Shown one piece after another: positions 31,961-41,021 of a stretch of DNA of 64,000 bases. The number at the start of each line of letters is the position of its first letter. Position 1 is the stretch's first letter. The translations under genes and the position numbers were made by a program. This DNA comes from a virus, in the IMG/VR virus record IMGVR_UViG_3300035459_000118, positions 1-64,000 of that record. One strand, written 5' to 3'. The notes beneath the pieces were generated by a model. That model made no database searches, was not told the origin of the DNA, and worked only from the letters and a program-made list of their open reading frames with translations.

Positions 31961-32368
31961 ATGTCAGGAAACGGAAGGCACATGGACATGTACGCATGGC
32001 TAACGGCATATGTAACGGGAATTGAGGGGATGGTCGAATTCGATGCCCCTGTCCATAGGGATCGAGGGACAACATTAGATCCTGTTAATGTTTTCTTGAT
32101 CGACGACACAGAAACCGAATCCCTTTCTCCCGAAAAAATCCTTATGAAAAGAGAGGCCTACACAAACCTCTCGCAAGAAGCCAAGGAAGTAATAGAAATG
32201 ATCTTCAGGTGCCCACAGGAAATCATGGAATGTTTCATGACTCCGAAATATCACAAAATTAGTAAGAAAAAAATCCTTGAATACCTGATCACAGCTATGG
32301 GCTGGACCCCCAAAAGGGTTTCAAGATGCTTTACGGAGCTGAAAGAATTTTCCTCAAGTTTTGATTAA
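31961..32368 (+). CDS. Putative transcription-associated helical protein
   Basis: 135 residues. The second half, LSQEAKEVIEMIFRCPQEIM then KKKILEYLITAMGWTPKRVS, looks like a helix-turn-helix of sigma region 4 type. Proteins of this shape are frequent in phages. A phage sigma or co-activator for the window's special promoters is a hypothesis only. AGAAGGGAG lies before the ATG; promoter M1 overlaps the stop codon. Confidence 0.5.
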   Translation: MSGNGRHMDMYAWLTAYVTGIEGMVEFDAPVHRDRGTTLDPVNVFLIDDTETESLSPEKILMKREAYTNLSQEAKEVIEMIFRCPQEIMECFMTPKYHKISKKKILEYLITAMGWTPKRVSRCFTELKEFSSSFD

Positions 32369-32385
32369 AGTGGGGTATAATAAAA
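32359..32385 (+). promoter_or_regulatory. Promoter M1
   Basis: TTGATTAAAG, five nt, TATAAT. Drives the helicase, primase and ligase genes. The box directly upstream of the -10 replaces a normal -35. Confidence 0.65.
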
Positions 32386-32387
32386 AA

Positions 32388-32466
32388 GCGGGGAGGGAAA
32401 AGAAAAGATAAGACTGGCACCGCCAAAAGCGGACCCGAAGTCCAGATACTATCGAATCCCTCCCCC
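32388..32466 (+). promoter_or_regulatory. Structured 5' leader of the helicase mRNA
   Basis: Directly after M1, GGGGAGGG (32390-32397) can pair with CCCTCCCC (32458-32465), enclosing CCGC-CAAAA-GCGG and a CTGG/CCAG pair. The stem ends 11 bases before the helicase ATG and no ribosome site is evident, so it may control translation or protect the RNA. Confidence 0.45.
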
Positions 32467-32476
32467 ATTTAAAACT

Positions 32477-33853
32477 ATGAAAATAAAAATCATCGATCCC
32501 GTAATTTGCCAAACCGACTCCCCACAGGTTCTGAAGGAATTCCTATTCACGACCAAGACCTATTGGAAAAAAGGTCAATTCCATCGTGAGAAACTGGAAT
32601 ATCCTCACCCTCTCGTCGATAAAAAAACAGGGGTATTCCTAGCTGGATTTTTACCTCGCGTGCTCAGATCCTGCAAAACACGGGGAATTCCAGTTGAAGT
32701 CGAGGGCGAATTCGAGAAAATAAAATACGACCCGTTATTGATATATCCGTCGATTACCTTATTCCCCGATCAACGAGAACTTGTATCATTGGGGTTTGAA
32801 AAGCAAAGGGGAATCCTCGCCGCACCCACAGGAACCGGGAAAACGGTGCTTTGCTACGCCCTTATCTATCCATTGATGCCATGCAAAGCACTTGTAATCT
32901 GTCCGAGCAAATCCATCCTCACTCAGACCGCAATGGAATTTCAAGACAACTTCAAGATGAAAGTCTCGGTCTATGGAGATGGGAAAAAAGACCTAAGCGG
33001 GGATGTGGTGGTAGCCTTGATCAACAGTCTCAACCAAATGGAACCAGAAGAATATTGCACTCAATTCGATATAGTAATCGTTGATGAAGCACACCATGTT
33101 GCTTCCATCCCGACCGACCGGGAAATCGCCGACGGTAAAATCGGCATGTACTATAAATTCCTGACAGGGTGCCTCTCCCCGATGAGGATAGGACTCACCG
33201 CTACAACCGACAAGGACGGCTCAGAACGAGCCATGGCGGCTGAAGGACTACTTGGCCCGGTGATTGGGCGTTTTACCTTTGAAGACGCTGTAAAAGCTGA
33301 AAGAATAGCGAAACCAAGGGTAAAACTGATAGCAGTCCCAATAAATACCAATATCAGGGAGCTAAGTACATATCACGACATCTACAATATTGGAGTCGTC
33401 TTCAACCGTATACGCAATAACATAGTCACGGATTTCATAGCAGAGCAAGCAAAAGCCGGGAAAACCTCCCTCGCCTTCGTAAAGCTACTGGAGCATGCCG
33501 ATATCCTGGTAAATCTTTTGAAAAACAAAGGGGTGCCCTGCGAATACGTCAGTGGTGAAATCTCCGGAAAGGAAAGGGAAAGGATTAAGCTCCTCCTCGA
33601 ATCCGGAGAAGTCAAATGCGTAGTCGCGACCTCGGCTTGGAGAGAGGGCGTGAACATTCCAAAGCTGGATATGGTTATCAATGTAGCTGGATATTTATCT
33701 GAAAAAACCGCCCTTCAGATGGCAGGTCGGGCACTCAGAGTCTCCGAAGGCAAGGAAGAAGGGGTAATTGTAGATTTCTTAGATTCAGGAAAATACCTTT
33801 CCGAACATTGCGTCCGCAGGCTACTCGTCTATGCCGAACTTGGATGGTTATGA
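32477..33853 (+). CDS. SF2 DNA helicase (UvsW/RecG-type DEAD-like)
   Basis: 458 residues. Motifs in order: a Q-type FPDQRELVSLGF, Walker A APTGTGKT at about 118, DEAH (VIVDEAHHVA) at about 199, GLTATT, and in the second lobe ATSAWREGVNIPKLDM with QMAGRALRVSEG. This resembles UvsW-like branch-migration helicases of phages. It is followed with an ATGA overlap by primase, so it probably serves replication and recombination. Confidence 0.85.
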   Translation: MKIKIIDPVICQTDSPQVLKEFLFTTKTYWKKGQFHREKLEYPHPLVDKKTGVFLAGFLPRVLRSCKTRGIPVEVEGEFEKIKYDPLLIYPSITLFPDQRELVSLGFEKQRGILAAPTGTGKTVLCYALIYPLMPCKALVICPSKSILTQTAMEFQDNFKMKVSVYGDGKKDLSGDVVVALINSLNQMEPEEYCTQFDIVIVDEAHHVASIPTDREIADGKIGMYYKFLTGCLSPMRIGLTATTDKDGSERAMAAEGLLGPVIGRFTFEDAVKAERIAKPRVKLIAVPINTNIRELSTYHDIYNIGVVFNRIRNNIVTDFIAEQAKAGKTSLAFVKLLEHADILVNLLKNKGVPCEYVSGEISGKERERIKLLLESGEVKCVVATSAWREGVNIPKLDMVINVAGYLSEKTALQMAGRALRVSEGKEEGVIVDFLDSGKYLSEHCVRRLLVYAELGWL

Positions 33854-34737
33854 ACTTCGACATCATTAGATTTCTCGAAGAGTATTCCATTCAGCACAGA
33901 ATCCGTGGGCAAAAAACAACCCGAGGCTGGGTCCAGCTTCAAATCTGCCCATTCTGCGCCGGTGATAACTATTATCTTGGAATCAACACCTCAAAATTAT
34001 TTTTTCACTGCTGGCTATGCCACAAGTCCGGAGAAATGGTCTTCCTCGTTAGAAACCTTCTGGGAGTAGACTATCGGCAAGCAAAAGAAATTGTAGAAAA
34101 ATACGGCGGGATTTCTCTCTCAGAAGAAGAACCTATCAAACCTGCCGAACAAGTCGTAATTCCTGGAATGACAGGGCTTCAACCGATTCATCTCAACTAC
34201 CTACGGTCAAGGAACTTCGATCCAGCCTTCCTGGAACGAAGATACAGGATAAACGCCTGCTATACCGGAGGACGCTTCCCGTATAGGATAGTAATTCCAA
34301 TCTATGACAATGGAAGGCTGGTCAATGCCACCTCCAGGGACGTCACCGGCCAACAGCAAGAACGGTATATGTCCCTAAGAAACGAAGAGGCTGTCGTCCC
34401 TCGCAATGAATGCGTCTACAACATAGATTCGGTTGTCGGTGAAAACGTTCTAATTGTCGAAGGGCCGTTCGATGTCTGGAGGATAGGAGGGGCGACGGTA
34501 TCCCTATTGGGGACGGACTCCAGCATGGCCCAAACAATGAGGATCGTCGCGAAATTACCAAAGAACCTTTATATCATCTTCGACAGTGAGGAACAAGCAC
34601 AAAAGCACGCATCAGAATTGGCCTTTTGCTTCGCTCCATTTGTCAAACACGTCGAGATTGTGACCATCCCGGTCAAAGATCCAGCTTCTCTGTCTCCAGA
34701 ACAAGGGTTGGAAATAAGAAACGAATTAAATTTATGA
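33850..34737 (+). CDS. DnaG-type DNA primase
   Basis: 295 residues. The zinc finger CPFCAGDN...FHCWLCHKSGE lies at about 35-65. The TOPRIM half has VLIVEGPFDVWR and IIFDSEEQAQKHA with the acidic metal residues. Shorter than bacterial DnaG: no helicase-binding C-terminal domain. It makes primers for the lagging strand. ATG overlaps the helicase TGA. Confidence 0.85.
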   Translation: MNFDIIRFLEEYSIQHRIRGQKTTRGWVQLQICPFCAGDNYYLGINTSKLFFHCWLCHKSGEMVFLVRNLLGVDYRQAKEIVEKYGGISLSEEEPIKPAEQVVIPGMTGLQPIHLNYLRSRNFDPAFLERRYRINACYTGGRFPYRIVIPIYDNGRLVNATSRDVTGQQQERYMSLRNEEAVVPRNECVYNIDSVVGENVLIVEGPFDVWRIGGATVSLLGTDSSMAQTMRIVAKLPKNLYIIFDSEEQAQKHASELAFCFAPFVKHVEIVTIPVKDPASLSPEQGLEIRNELNL

Positions 34738-34748
34738 AAGGAAAACCC

Positions 34749-36599
34749 ATGGAAATCACCGAATTGAAAGAAAAGATCATCTCTGCATCACAAGATTATT
34801 ACTCGGGAAATCCTCAAATTTCAGACGATGAATTCGATGCATTGATCGAAGAACTCAGAACTACCAACCCGGAGGACGAACTTCTAAAAACCATATCGAC
34901 CGGATACTCTTCAGAATTGGATCATTCTGGCGAAAAAGCCAAGCATAAATACCTGACAGTTGGATCTTTGAGCAAAATCAACTCAACCAACTGCGAGAAG
35001 CACTTTGAAAAAAAACCAGGACAATATGTCATCACCAGCAAGATCGACGGCGGCAGTGTAGTCTGTTACTATGGAGACACCGGAAAATTTGAAAAGGCCG
35101 TCACTCGTGGGGACGGAACAATCGGGATTGACTGCACTGCCAAAATGAAATACATTGTCCCAAAAAATATCGGACTATATGACGTGGCGATTCGTGGCGA
35201 AATCACCATGACAAAAGAGATGTTCAATCTTTTCTATCCTGATGCCGCAAGCCCAAGAAACACGGCAATGGGGTTGCTCTCGAAAGACAATCCTACTCCA
35301 GAAGAGCTGCTTCGTCTTTCTTTTGTCTCGTATAACATCTATGGACCGGCAGGGGACAAAGAAATCCCTCCCTATCATAAGAAATCAAAAGTCATGCAAG
35401 ACCTCCACGAAAACGGATTCACCATTGTTCAATATACAAAACTTTTCGACATGGACCCGAGATTTTTGGAGTCCCTTAAAGGCAAGCTCAGCCCAGAATT
35501 TCCTGCGGACGGACTGGTCATCACCAACGAATTAAATAGATTTGAAGAAATTGCCTATAAATTTGTAGCTGAAACAGCAGAAACAACCGTGACAAAAATC
35601 GAATGGGAGACTTCTCGCCTTGGGAATGTTATCCCTGTTATCTATTTCAATCCGGTAAAACTTTCGGGAGCAACCCTGCAAAAATGCTCCGGATTCAATG
35701 CAAAATGGGTCTGCGATAATCGAATTGGTCCAGGGGTCAAGATTATTGTTCACCGCGCTGGCGAGGTAATTCCGGCAATAAAATCCGTTTTCCCAGAAAT
35801 CCCAGGAAGAAGGCAAACAAATAGACCATCTGAATGCCCAGACTGTTCAACCGTGTTGGAATGGGTAGGTGTTAATCTTTATTGTCCGAACAAAGACTGC
35901 TCTAAAAAAGTTGTTTCAAGACTCCTTCTATGGCTTGAATACATGGCTCCAGTGGATTCGCTCGGAGAAAACATCTTGCTTCCATTCCTGAAGGAAATAC
36001 GATGGACTTCCATTAAGGATATTTACAGTCAACGAAAATGGAATGATTTCATCGATAAATTTATCGCCGGACATACGATGCACGCTTGCGAACTCCTATG
36101 GAAAATGCACGACAAACTCTACCAGGAATCGGTTGATCCAGGAAAATTCTTTGCAGCTTTTGGCCTGCCAAGTGTTGGAGGGACAATATCAAAAAAGATA
36201 TCCGAAGAAATTGGGCTTGACCGGTATTTTGAGTATGGTCCCGATACAGCAATGAACCTCGGCAGAATCACAAAACCGGCATTGAAATCCCTATATGAAA
36301 ATTTCAGTTACATGAAAGAAATATACCAACAAATCAAATCCGCGCAAGGCTTTATCAAGAAAGAAAAAAGCGATGGTATCAAAGTTGCCATTACAGGGAA
36401 ATTGTCAAAGCCAAGAAAAGATCTCATTTCGGAATTTGCAACCCATGAAATCGAGGTTGTTGATTCAGTTTCAAAAGGAGTTGCCTATCTCATTACCGAC
36501 AACCCAAATTCAGGGTCAAGCAAAAATACCTCGGCACAAAAGCTGGGGGTACAAGTAGTTTCTGAAACAGAATTCAGGGTTATTGTTAAAATGACGTAA
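34749..36599 (+). CDS. ligA: NAD-dependent DNA ligase
   Basis: 616 residues from ATG at 34749 with AAAGGA 6 nt upstream. The nucleotidyltransferase domain holds SKIDGGSV (the adenylated Lys of K-x-D-G), TRGDGTIG and RGEITM. An OB fold, a four-Cys zinc finger (CPDC...CPNKDC), helix-hairpin-helix residues and a BRCT end (VAITGKLSKPRKDLISEF) follow. It seals nicks during replication. The domain order equals bacterial LigA, so it is full length. Confidence 0.92.
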   Translation: MEITELKEKIISASQDYYSGNPQISDDEFDALIEELRTTNPEDELLKTISTGYSSELDHSGEKAKHKYLTVGSLSKINSTNCEKHFEKKPGQYVITSKIDGGSVVCYYGDTGKFEKAVTRGDGTIGIDCTAKMKYIVPKNIGLYDVAIRGEITMTKEMFNLFYPDAASPRNTAMGLLSKDNPTPEELLRLSFVSYNIYGPAGDKEIPPYHKKSKVMQDLHENGFTIVQYTKLFDMDPRFLESLKGKLSPEFPADGLVITNELNRFEEIAYKFVAETAETTVTKIEWETSRLGNVIPVIYFNPVKLSGATLQKCSGFNAKWVCDNRIGPGVKIIVHRAGEVIPAIKSVFPEIPGRRQTNRPSECPDCSTVLEWVGVNLYCPNKDCSKKVVSRLLLWLEYMAPVDSLGENILLPFLKEIRWTSIKDIYSQRKWNDFIDKFIAGHTMHACELLWKMHDKLYQESVDPGKFFAAFGLPSVGGTISKKISEEIGLDRYFEYGPDTAMNLGRITKPALKSLYENFSYMKEIYQQIKSAQGFIKKEKSDGIKVAITGKLSKPRKDLISEFATHEIEVVDSVSKGVAYLITDNPNSGSSKNTSAQKLGVQVVSETEFRVIVKMT

Positions 36600-36619
36600 C
36601 CCATTCTAATCATTAAGAA

Positions 36620-36665
36620 ATAAAAATAAAATTTTTAGAAGCGTCACTTTTCCGCTTATATAAAC
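36620..36665 (+). promoter_or_regulatory. Phage promoter P5
   Basis: AAATAAAATTTTTAGA, 16 nt, TTATATAAA, just after the ligase gene and immediately before a terminated small RNA, as with P4. Confidence 0.7.
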
Positions 36666-36667
36666 GA

Positions 36668-36855
36668 AGGGAATAAAAAGGTTGACCGAGGCGGCCTCCC
36701 TCAGAAAGAAAAACACAAGAAATGCGAAGATCCTTTATGTATGGGCTTGAGGTCATCGTCTTTTTAGATGGCCTCGGCCTCGGAAACTGAGTCCTTCGTC
36801 GCTTGTGTTTTGCTTCGATGGCTTTGAGTCCATACATAAAGGATTTTTTATTTTA
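36668..36855 (+). ncRNA. Small structured RNA transcribed from P5
   Basis: A 15-bp perfect stem (36730-36744 with 36830-36844), extendable with G-U pairs, is followed by TTTTTTATTTT. Inside, GGTCATC/GATGGCC (36751-36773) is a hairpin. AAACACAAG (36711) pairs with CTTGTGTTT (36802) across the big stem, and CCGAGGC (36686) can pair with GCCTCGG (36771 or 36777). The layout (promoter P, 5' segments that pair into the loop, long terminator stem) repeats that of the RNA at 28052-28170 although sequences differ. Confidence 0.6.
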
Positions 36856-36859
36856 TGAC

Positions 36860-36975
36860 ATAAAGAGATCCAAAATTATTGGCCCAAAACCAATAATAAG
36901 TTTGGCCGGAACCCAAATTTATTCTATCCCCTCGATCATCCCTTATGATCACTTTAGGTTTTGGATCTCTTTCTT
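36860..36975 (+). ncRNA. Third stem-enclosed RNA element
   Basis: AAAGAGATCCAAAA (36863-36876) pairs perfectly with TTTTGGATCTCTTT (36959-36972), followed by CTTTTC. TTATTGG/CCAATAA, TTTGG/CCAAA and GATCAT/ATGATC hairpins lie inside. It ends right at the ribosome site of the next gene, so it could be a leader terminator or translation switch. Confidence 0.5.
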
Positions 36976-36994
36976 TTCTCCTGGAGGTTTCTCA

Positions 36995-38542
36995 ATGATT
37001 CAGTCTCCCCAACTAGAAGCAAGATATCGCGATGCAGAATTACGATCAAGAAACCAATTTACCCCTTCAAATATAACCATCCCAATAGAAGCAGCAATTA
37101 ATCCTTTCCTGTCAAATACAGAAAAACTACTTTTTGGATGGATTGCAAACACAGCAGCATCAAGCTGGGGATGCCAAGATACAAACGAACGTCTTGCAGA
37201 AAAAATGGGAAAATGCCCTCAAACAATTACTAATTGCATCTCAAAACTAAAACAATTTCAATATATCGATACAATAGACAAAAGAGAAGGATATGATCAT
37301 TCCTCAAGGACTATATTGGTTGACCTTTCATACCCGCAAAGATATATGGAGGCAAAAGTATTTTATTACGACAATTATGGGAGTATAAATCTTAAGGAAT
37401 TAAACGAGAAACTCAAACCAATAATCGAAGCATGTCGACAAAATCAGGGTATAAGAAAATTTATATACTGGCATAATCAGGGTATAAAAAACTTTATACC
37501 AAATAATAGTATTAGTACAAGTATAGTAATGAAACCATTTACAGATAATAAAAAGAAATTATCTGTAAATAGGTTTCATATCCGTCCTACGGACGTGTCT
37601 GTCTCATCAACTGAAAATCTTCCTCCTGGGGATATTCAACTTGATCTTCCATTAGAACAACCAAAACTCCCAGTAAGCAGATTCAATCGTCCAGCAAAGC
37701 TAACTCCCAAACCAGTCACTTCTCCCACCGTCAAGCAAGCCAGCGTTGCGATGGATAAGATGTTCTGCCAGATGGCTAAAGATGAACGCGCCGCCCGTCG
37801 AGAAAAGAAAAAGCAAACTCCATTTCAAAGTATCCCCCAAGAAATCCGCATCATGATGGAATCCTGGAAAAGTCTGGGGTTCAAGATCCCAAATCCAGAA
37901 ACGGCGCCAAATACTTACAACAAAGCCATTCGTGCCCTGAAGAAGATTCAAACCGGAACCCTTATCCCCGGAGAAGAAAGAAAATTCAACCCTGACGACA
38001 TAAACAATGCAATGCTTAAATTCTCACAGATTGTGTTTGACCCGGATTATGGACCCAAACAACCAGTAAAAGACCAGCTTGCCAAGATGAGCCTGGAGGG
38101 TTTTTTATTCAACGCGTATGGTAGAAACATCCGATCTTGGTTCCTCAAGTGTCACGAGGAGGAATTAAAGAAAAAGTCAGAGATGATTGAGGATAAGTGC
38201 CCAGAGGTCACTAACCGACTCAAGGGCTATTACGAGAGATATCCCTTGGCTGGAATGAAGAAGCGATTCACAGAGTCCGAAGAGAACAAGTTCCGCTTTG
38301 CGACGGCACGCATTGTCGAGTTTTATGACAAGAAGAAACACCGAATGAGCGGTATCACAAGGGGATACCACGAGATTGCCGATCTGCTCTGCGAGGCTAT
38401 TAGAAAGCAATATGGTGATAAGGTCACGAACATTCATCCAGGATCATTTGCATCATCATTTGCATTCTCTTGCCTGATAAAGCTCATGAATGAGCAGGGC
38501 TACTTCACCGATTATCAGGCAACAAATGTTGATGGGTATTGA
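36995..38542 (+). CDS. Winged-helix protein, possible replication initiator
   Basis: 515 residues from ATG at 36995 with GGAGG 7 nt upstream. The N-terminal 110 residues (LSNTEKLLFGWIANTAASSW, then ERLAEKMGKCPQTITNCISK) form a winged helix like Rep or helicase-loader proteins. An internal LPVSRFNRPAK motif lies at 226-234. The C-terminal half is basic and helical. Its place between ligase and DnaB-like helicase suggests replication initiation or helicase loading; inferred only. Confidence 0.6.
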   Translation: MIQSPQLEARYRDAELRSRNQFTPSNITIPIEAAINPFLSNTEKLLFGWIANTAASSWGCQDTNERLAEKMGKCPQTITNCISKLKQFQYIDTIDKREGYDHSSRTILVDLSYPQRYMEAKVFYYDNYGSINLKELNEKLKPIIEACRQNQGIRKFIYWHNQGIKNFIPNNSISTSIVMKPFTDNKKKLSVNRFHIRPTDVSVSSTENLPPGDIQLDLPLEQPKLPVSRFNRPAKLTPKPVTSPTVKQASVAMDKMFCQMAKDERAARREKKKQTPFQSIPQEIRIMMESWKSLGFKIPNPETAPNTYNKAIRALKKIQTGTLIPGEERKFNPDDINNAMLKFSQIVFDPDYGPKQPVKDQLAKMSLEGFLFNAYGRNIRSWFLKCHEEELKKKSEMIEDKCPEVTNRLKGYYERYPLAGMKKRFTESEENKFRFATARIVEFYDKKKHRMSGITRGYHEIADLLCEAIRKQYGDKVTNIHPGSFASSFAFSCLIKLMNEQGYFTDYQATNVDGY

Positions 38543-38545
38543 AAT

Positions 38546-38572
38546 TTTTCATTAAAGCCCGGTATAATAAAC
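38546..38572 (+). promoter_or_regulatory. Promoter M2
   Basis: TTCATTAAAG, five nt ending GG, TATAAT, followed by AGAAAGGA and the DnaB-like helicase gene. Confidence 0.65.
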
Positions 38573-38601
38573 CCAGAAGGAACAATCCAGAAAGGAAATA
38601 A

Positions 38602-40173
38602 ATGTCATTATTAAAGCGCAGGGTGGTCGATGTCTCCGCCGAGGAGGATATGTTAACGGGGATGATCGTCAGTGATACTTTTTGTCGCGATGTAGCAAAG
38701 TTGGTCAGTCCATACACTATAGAAACACCATACATCGCACGAATTATCAAATGGTGCCAAGAATATTATTACAAGCATAAAGAAGCTCCTGGGATGCTCA
38801 TCCAGAACATCTTCAATGCTGAAAAGGATAAGATTGATCCAGCCGAACAAGAAGCTATTTCAGGCATCCTCGTCAAATTGTCCGAACAATATGCCACTTC
38901 AGAAATTAACGTCGATTACTTCAAGGATCGTGCAATGGAGCTTATTCGTTCCAGGGCACAAAAATATGCAGCAACACAAATCCTCTCTCTTAATGAGATT
39001 GGCAAAACAAAAGAAGCAGAAATTATCTTCAAGGAATATCACACAATATCAATAGAAACTTCTGGCTGGGAAGACCCATTCAATCCTGCCGTTATTCGAA
39101 ATCACTTTGTTGATGAGCAACTCCGCAAAAGCTATCTTTTCCAACTAAAAGGGGAAGTAGGGAAATTTATTGGCCCTTTTGAACGCAACTGGTTAGTAGC
39201 ATTCATGGCTCCAGTCAAAAGAGGTAAAACATTTTGGCTTATAGAATTGGCACTGCAAGCAGTCTTTATGGGGAGGAGGGTCATTTTCATCTCACTTGAA
39301 ATGAACCTGGAAAGAGTAAGAAGAAGGTTTTACAAACGGTTGACCTCAATGGTCAACGAAACCCTTGATTATATTTTCCCTGTATTTGATTGCTTAAAAA
39401 ATCAGGACAATACTTGTAATAAAAAAGAGAGAGCAATTGATATGAGATTGCTTGATTCAGAAGGTAAAAAACCAATCTACACTAGAGAGCTAAAATACAA
39501 AGCATGTGAAGCTTGCCGAGGAACAAAAGATTTTATCCCAGCTACTTGGTTCACAACCAACAAAGTCGAAAAGATGAAAACCCAGAAAGCAATAAAACTA
39601 CTCGATGCTCAAGCCAAACATTTTGGTTACAATACGAATTTTGGGAGCAACATCAGGACTCTTGCTTATCCGGCATTTTCTGCCAATCTTAGCCGGGTAA
39701 AAAGGGATATAATGAATCTGGTTGAATCCGGACATTTTATTCCAGATGTTATCGTAATCGATTATGCTGACATTCTTGCTCCAGAGGATTCCAGGATTAT
39801 TGGTCGAGAACGAATAGATCAAACCTGGAAATCCTTGAAAGGAATAAGCGATGAAATGCATTGCATGGTTGCAACAGCCAGTCAATCAAACCGTGGTTCT
39901 TTTGAAAAAAAGAACGTGGTTCAGACTGATGCGTCTGAAGATATCCGTAAACTTGCTAATAGCGATTTATTTTTAGCAATAAATCAGACCCCACAAGAAA
40001 AGAAAGACAGCATAACAAGAATCTCAAGAATCGCTTGTCGCGATGAAAATTTTGATCAGTACGAGGGGGCAATCGTGTTGCAACAACTTGCCCTTGGTCA
40101 AATTTGCCTTGATAGTTATATGGATAGGCCTACTACGGTATCGCAAATTTCTTATGAAGATTTTTTTGTATAA
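38602..40173 (+). CDS. Replicative DNA helicase (DnaB family)
   Basis: 523 residues. An N-terminal helical domain (about 1-150) is followed by the RecA-like core: VAFMAPVKRGKTFW (Walker A) at about 205, VIFISLEMN, VIVIDYADIL (Walker B) and an arginine-finger region (DEMHCMVATASQSNR). A 75-residue insertion with cysteines (NTCNKKER...CEACRGT) sits between strands, probably a zinc clip. It unwinds DNA at the fork with the primase encoded nearby. Confidence 0.85.
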   Translation: MSLLKRRVVDVSAEEDMLTGMIVSDTFCRDVAKLVSPYTIETPYIARIIKWCQEYYYKHKEAPGMLIQNIFNAEKDKIDPAEQEAISGILVKLSEQYATSEINVDYFKDRAMELIRSRAQKYAATQILSLNEIGKTKEAEIIFKEYHTISIETSGWEDPFNPAVIRNHFVDEQLRKSYLFQLKGEVGKFIGPFERNWLVAFMAPVKRGKTFWLIELALQAVFMGRRVIFISLEMNLERVRRRFYKRLTSMVNETLDYIFPVFDCLKNQDNTCNKKERAIDMRLLDSEGKKPIYTRELKYKACEACRGTKDFIPATWFTTNKVEKMKTQKAIKLLDAQAKHFGYNTNFGSNIRTLAYPAFSANLSRVKRDIMNLVESGHFIPDVIVIDYADILAPEDSRIIGRERIDQTWKSLKGISDEMHCMVATASQSNRGSFEKKNVVQTDASEDIRKLANSDLFLAINQTPQEKKDSITRISRIACRDENFDQYEGAIVLQQLALGQICLDSYMDRPTTVSQISYEDFFV

Positions 40174-40181
40174 ATCTTCAA

Positions 40182-40208
40182 CAATTCATTAAAGAGGGGT
40201 ATAATCAT
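40182..40208 (+). promoter_or_regulatory. Promoter M3
   Basis: ATTCATTAAAG, five nt, TATAAT, located just after the helicase stop codon; it should drive the 198-residue protein and the clamp operon. Confidence 0.65.
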
Positions 40209-40272
40209 AATACAGAGGATTGGGAGTTACCCAAAATAAAAAATAGAAGAACAAAATGAAAGGAGAAAGAAG

Positions 40273-40869
40273 ATGGAAAAGGCAAGATTGATCGAGGGAG
40301 TTACCACACTGAACGCAGCGGAGTACGAAGTCGATGGGAAGAAACTGCCCATCATTACCGAAAAGATCAAGTACGTCGCCGTCAAGCTGGAAAAGATCGA
40401 AGCGGCATTCAAAGCGGCATGTGAAGGCGTCGCCGGCAAACCCCAGGAGGAATTCGTTCCTCAGCTCGTCGTCGACGTGTACAATGAATTGGTCGAACCC
40501 GCTGCTGCATCTGCCGAGGCCGAAGCAGCTGCTGCCGCCACTACCGAGACAACCGCAACAGAGGCTGCCGGAACCAAAGCCGAGGAAAAGAAGGCAGACA
40601 CCAAGGCAGATGCCAAGAAAAAGGCTCCCCCGGCTCGGGCAAAGGATGCCTTCGGCAACGCCATCGGTTCCATGACCGGTGAAATCGCTGCTGCCCTGGT
40701 CACCGGAGCGAAAAAGGAAGACATCGTCAAAACCCTGATGACCAAATTCGGCCGGACCCAGGAAAAAGCAGAGGCGTACCTCAAGGGATGCCTCAAGTCG
40801 TGGAAGGAACGAGGATTCCAGATCACGGTAAAAGACGAAGTCTACACCATGGCTCTCCCCAAGAAATAA
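40273..40869 (+). CDS. Hypothetical protein with Ala-rich linker
   Basis: 198 residues. A small N-terminal helical domain (about 1-75), an Ala/Glu/Thr linker (about 78-125), and a C-terminal domain with IGSMTGEIAAALVTGAKKED and a WKERGF helix end. The linker explains its easy reading in other frames. AAAGGAG precedes the ATG. First gene after M3, before the clamp; role unknown. Confidence 0.6.
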   Translation: MEKARLIEGVTTLNAAEYEVDGKKLPIITEKIKYVAVKLEKIEAAFKAACEGVAGKPQEEFVPQLVVDVYNELVEPAAASAEAEAAAAATTETTATEAAGTKAEEKKADTKADAKKKAPPARAKDAFGNAIGSMTGEIAAALVTGAKKEDIVKTLMTKFGRTQEKAEAYLKGCLKSWKERGFQITVKDEVYTMALPKK

Positions 40870-40900
40870 CATCACGGGGGACTGGGTTTTTCTATCAACT

Positions 40901-40931
40901 TTCCGGGTCGGGAACCTTCTCCGACCCGGAA
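40901..40931 (+). other. Strong hairpin before the clamp gene
   Basis: TTCCGGGTCGG pairs with CCGACCCGGAA over a 9-base loop. No U-run follows, so it is more likely an RNA-stability or processing element than a terminator. Confidence 0.5.
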
Positions 40932-41021
40932 AAGATAATTCCACTCAGGGGAAATCTGCCCTGTTCAACAGTGTAAAGCAACCTACAACTCAATAAGAGA
41001 AAGAAAGGAGGAATACCACCA

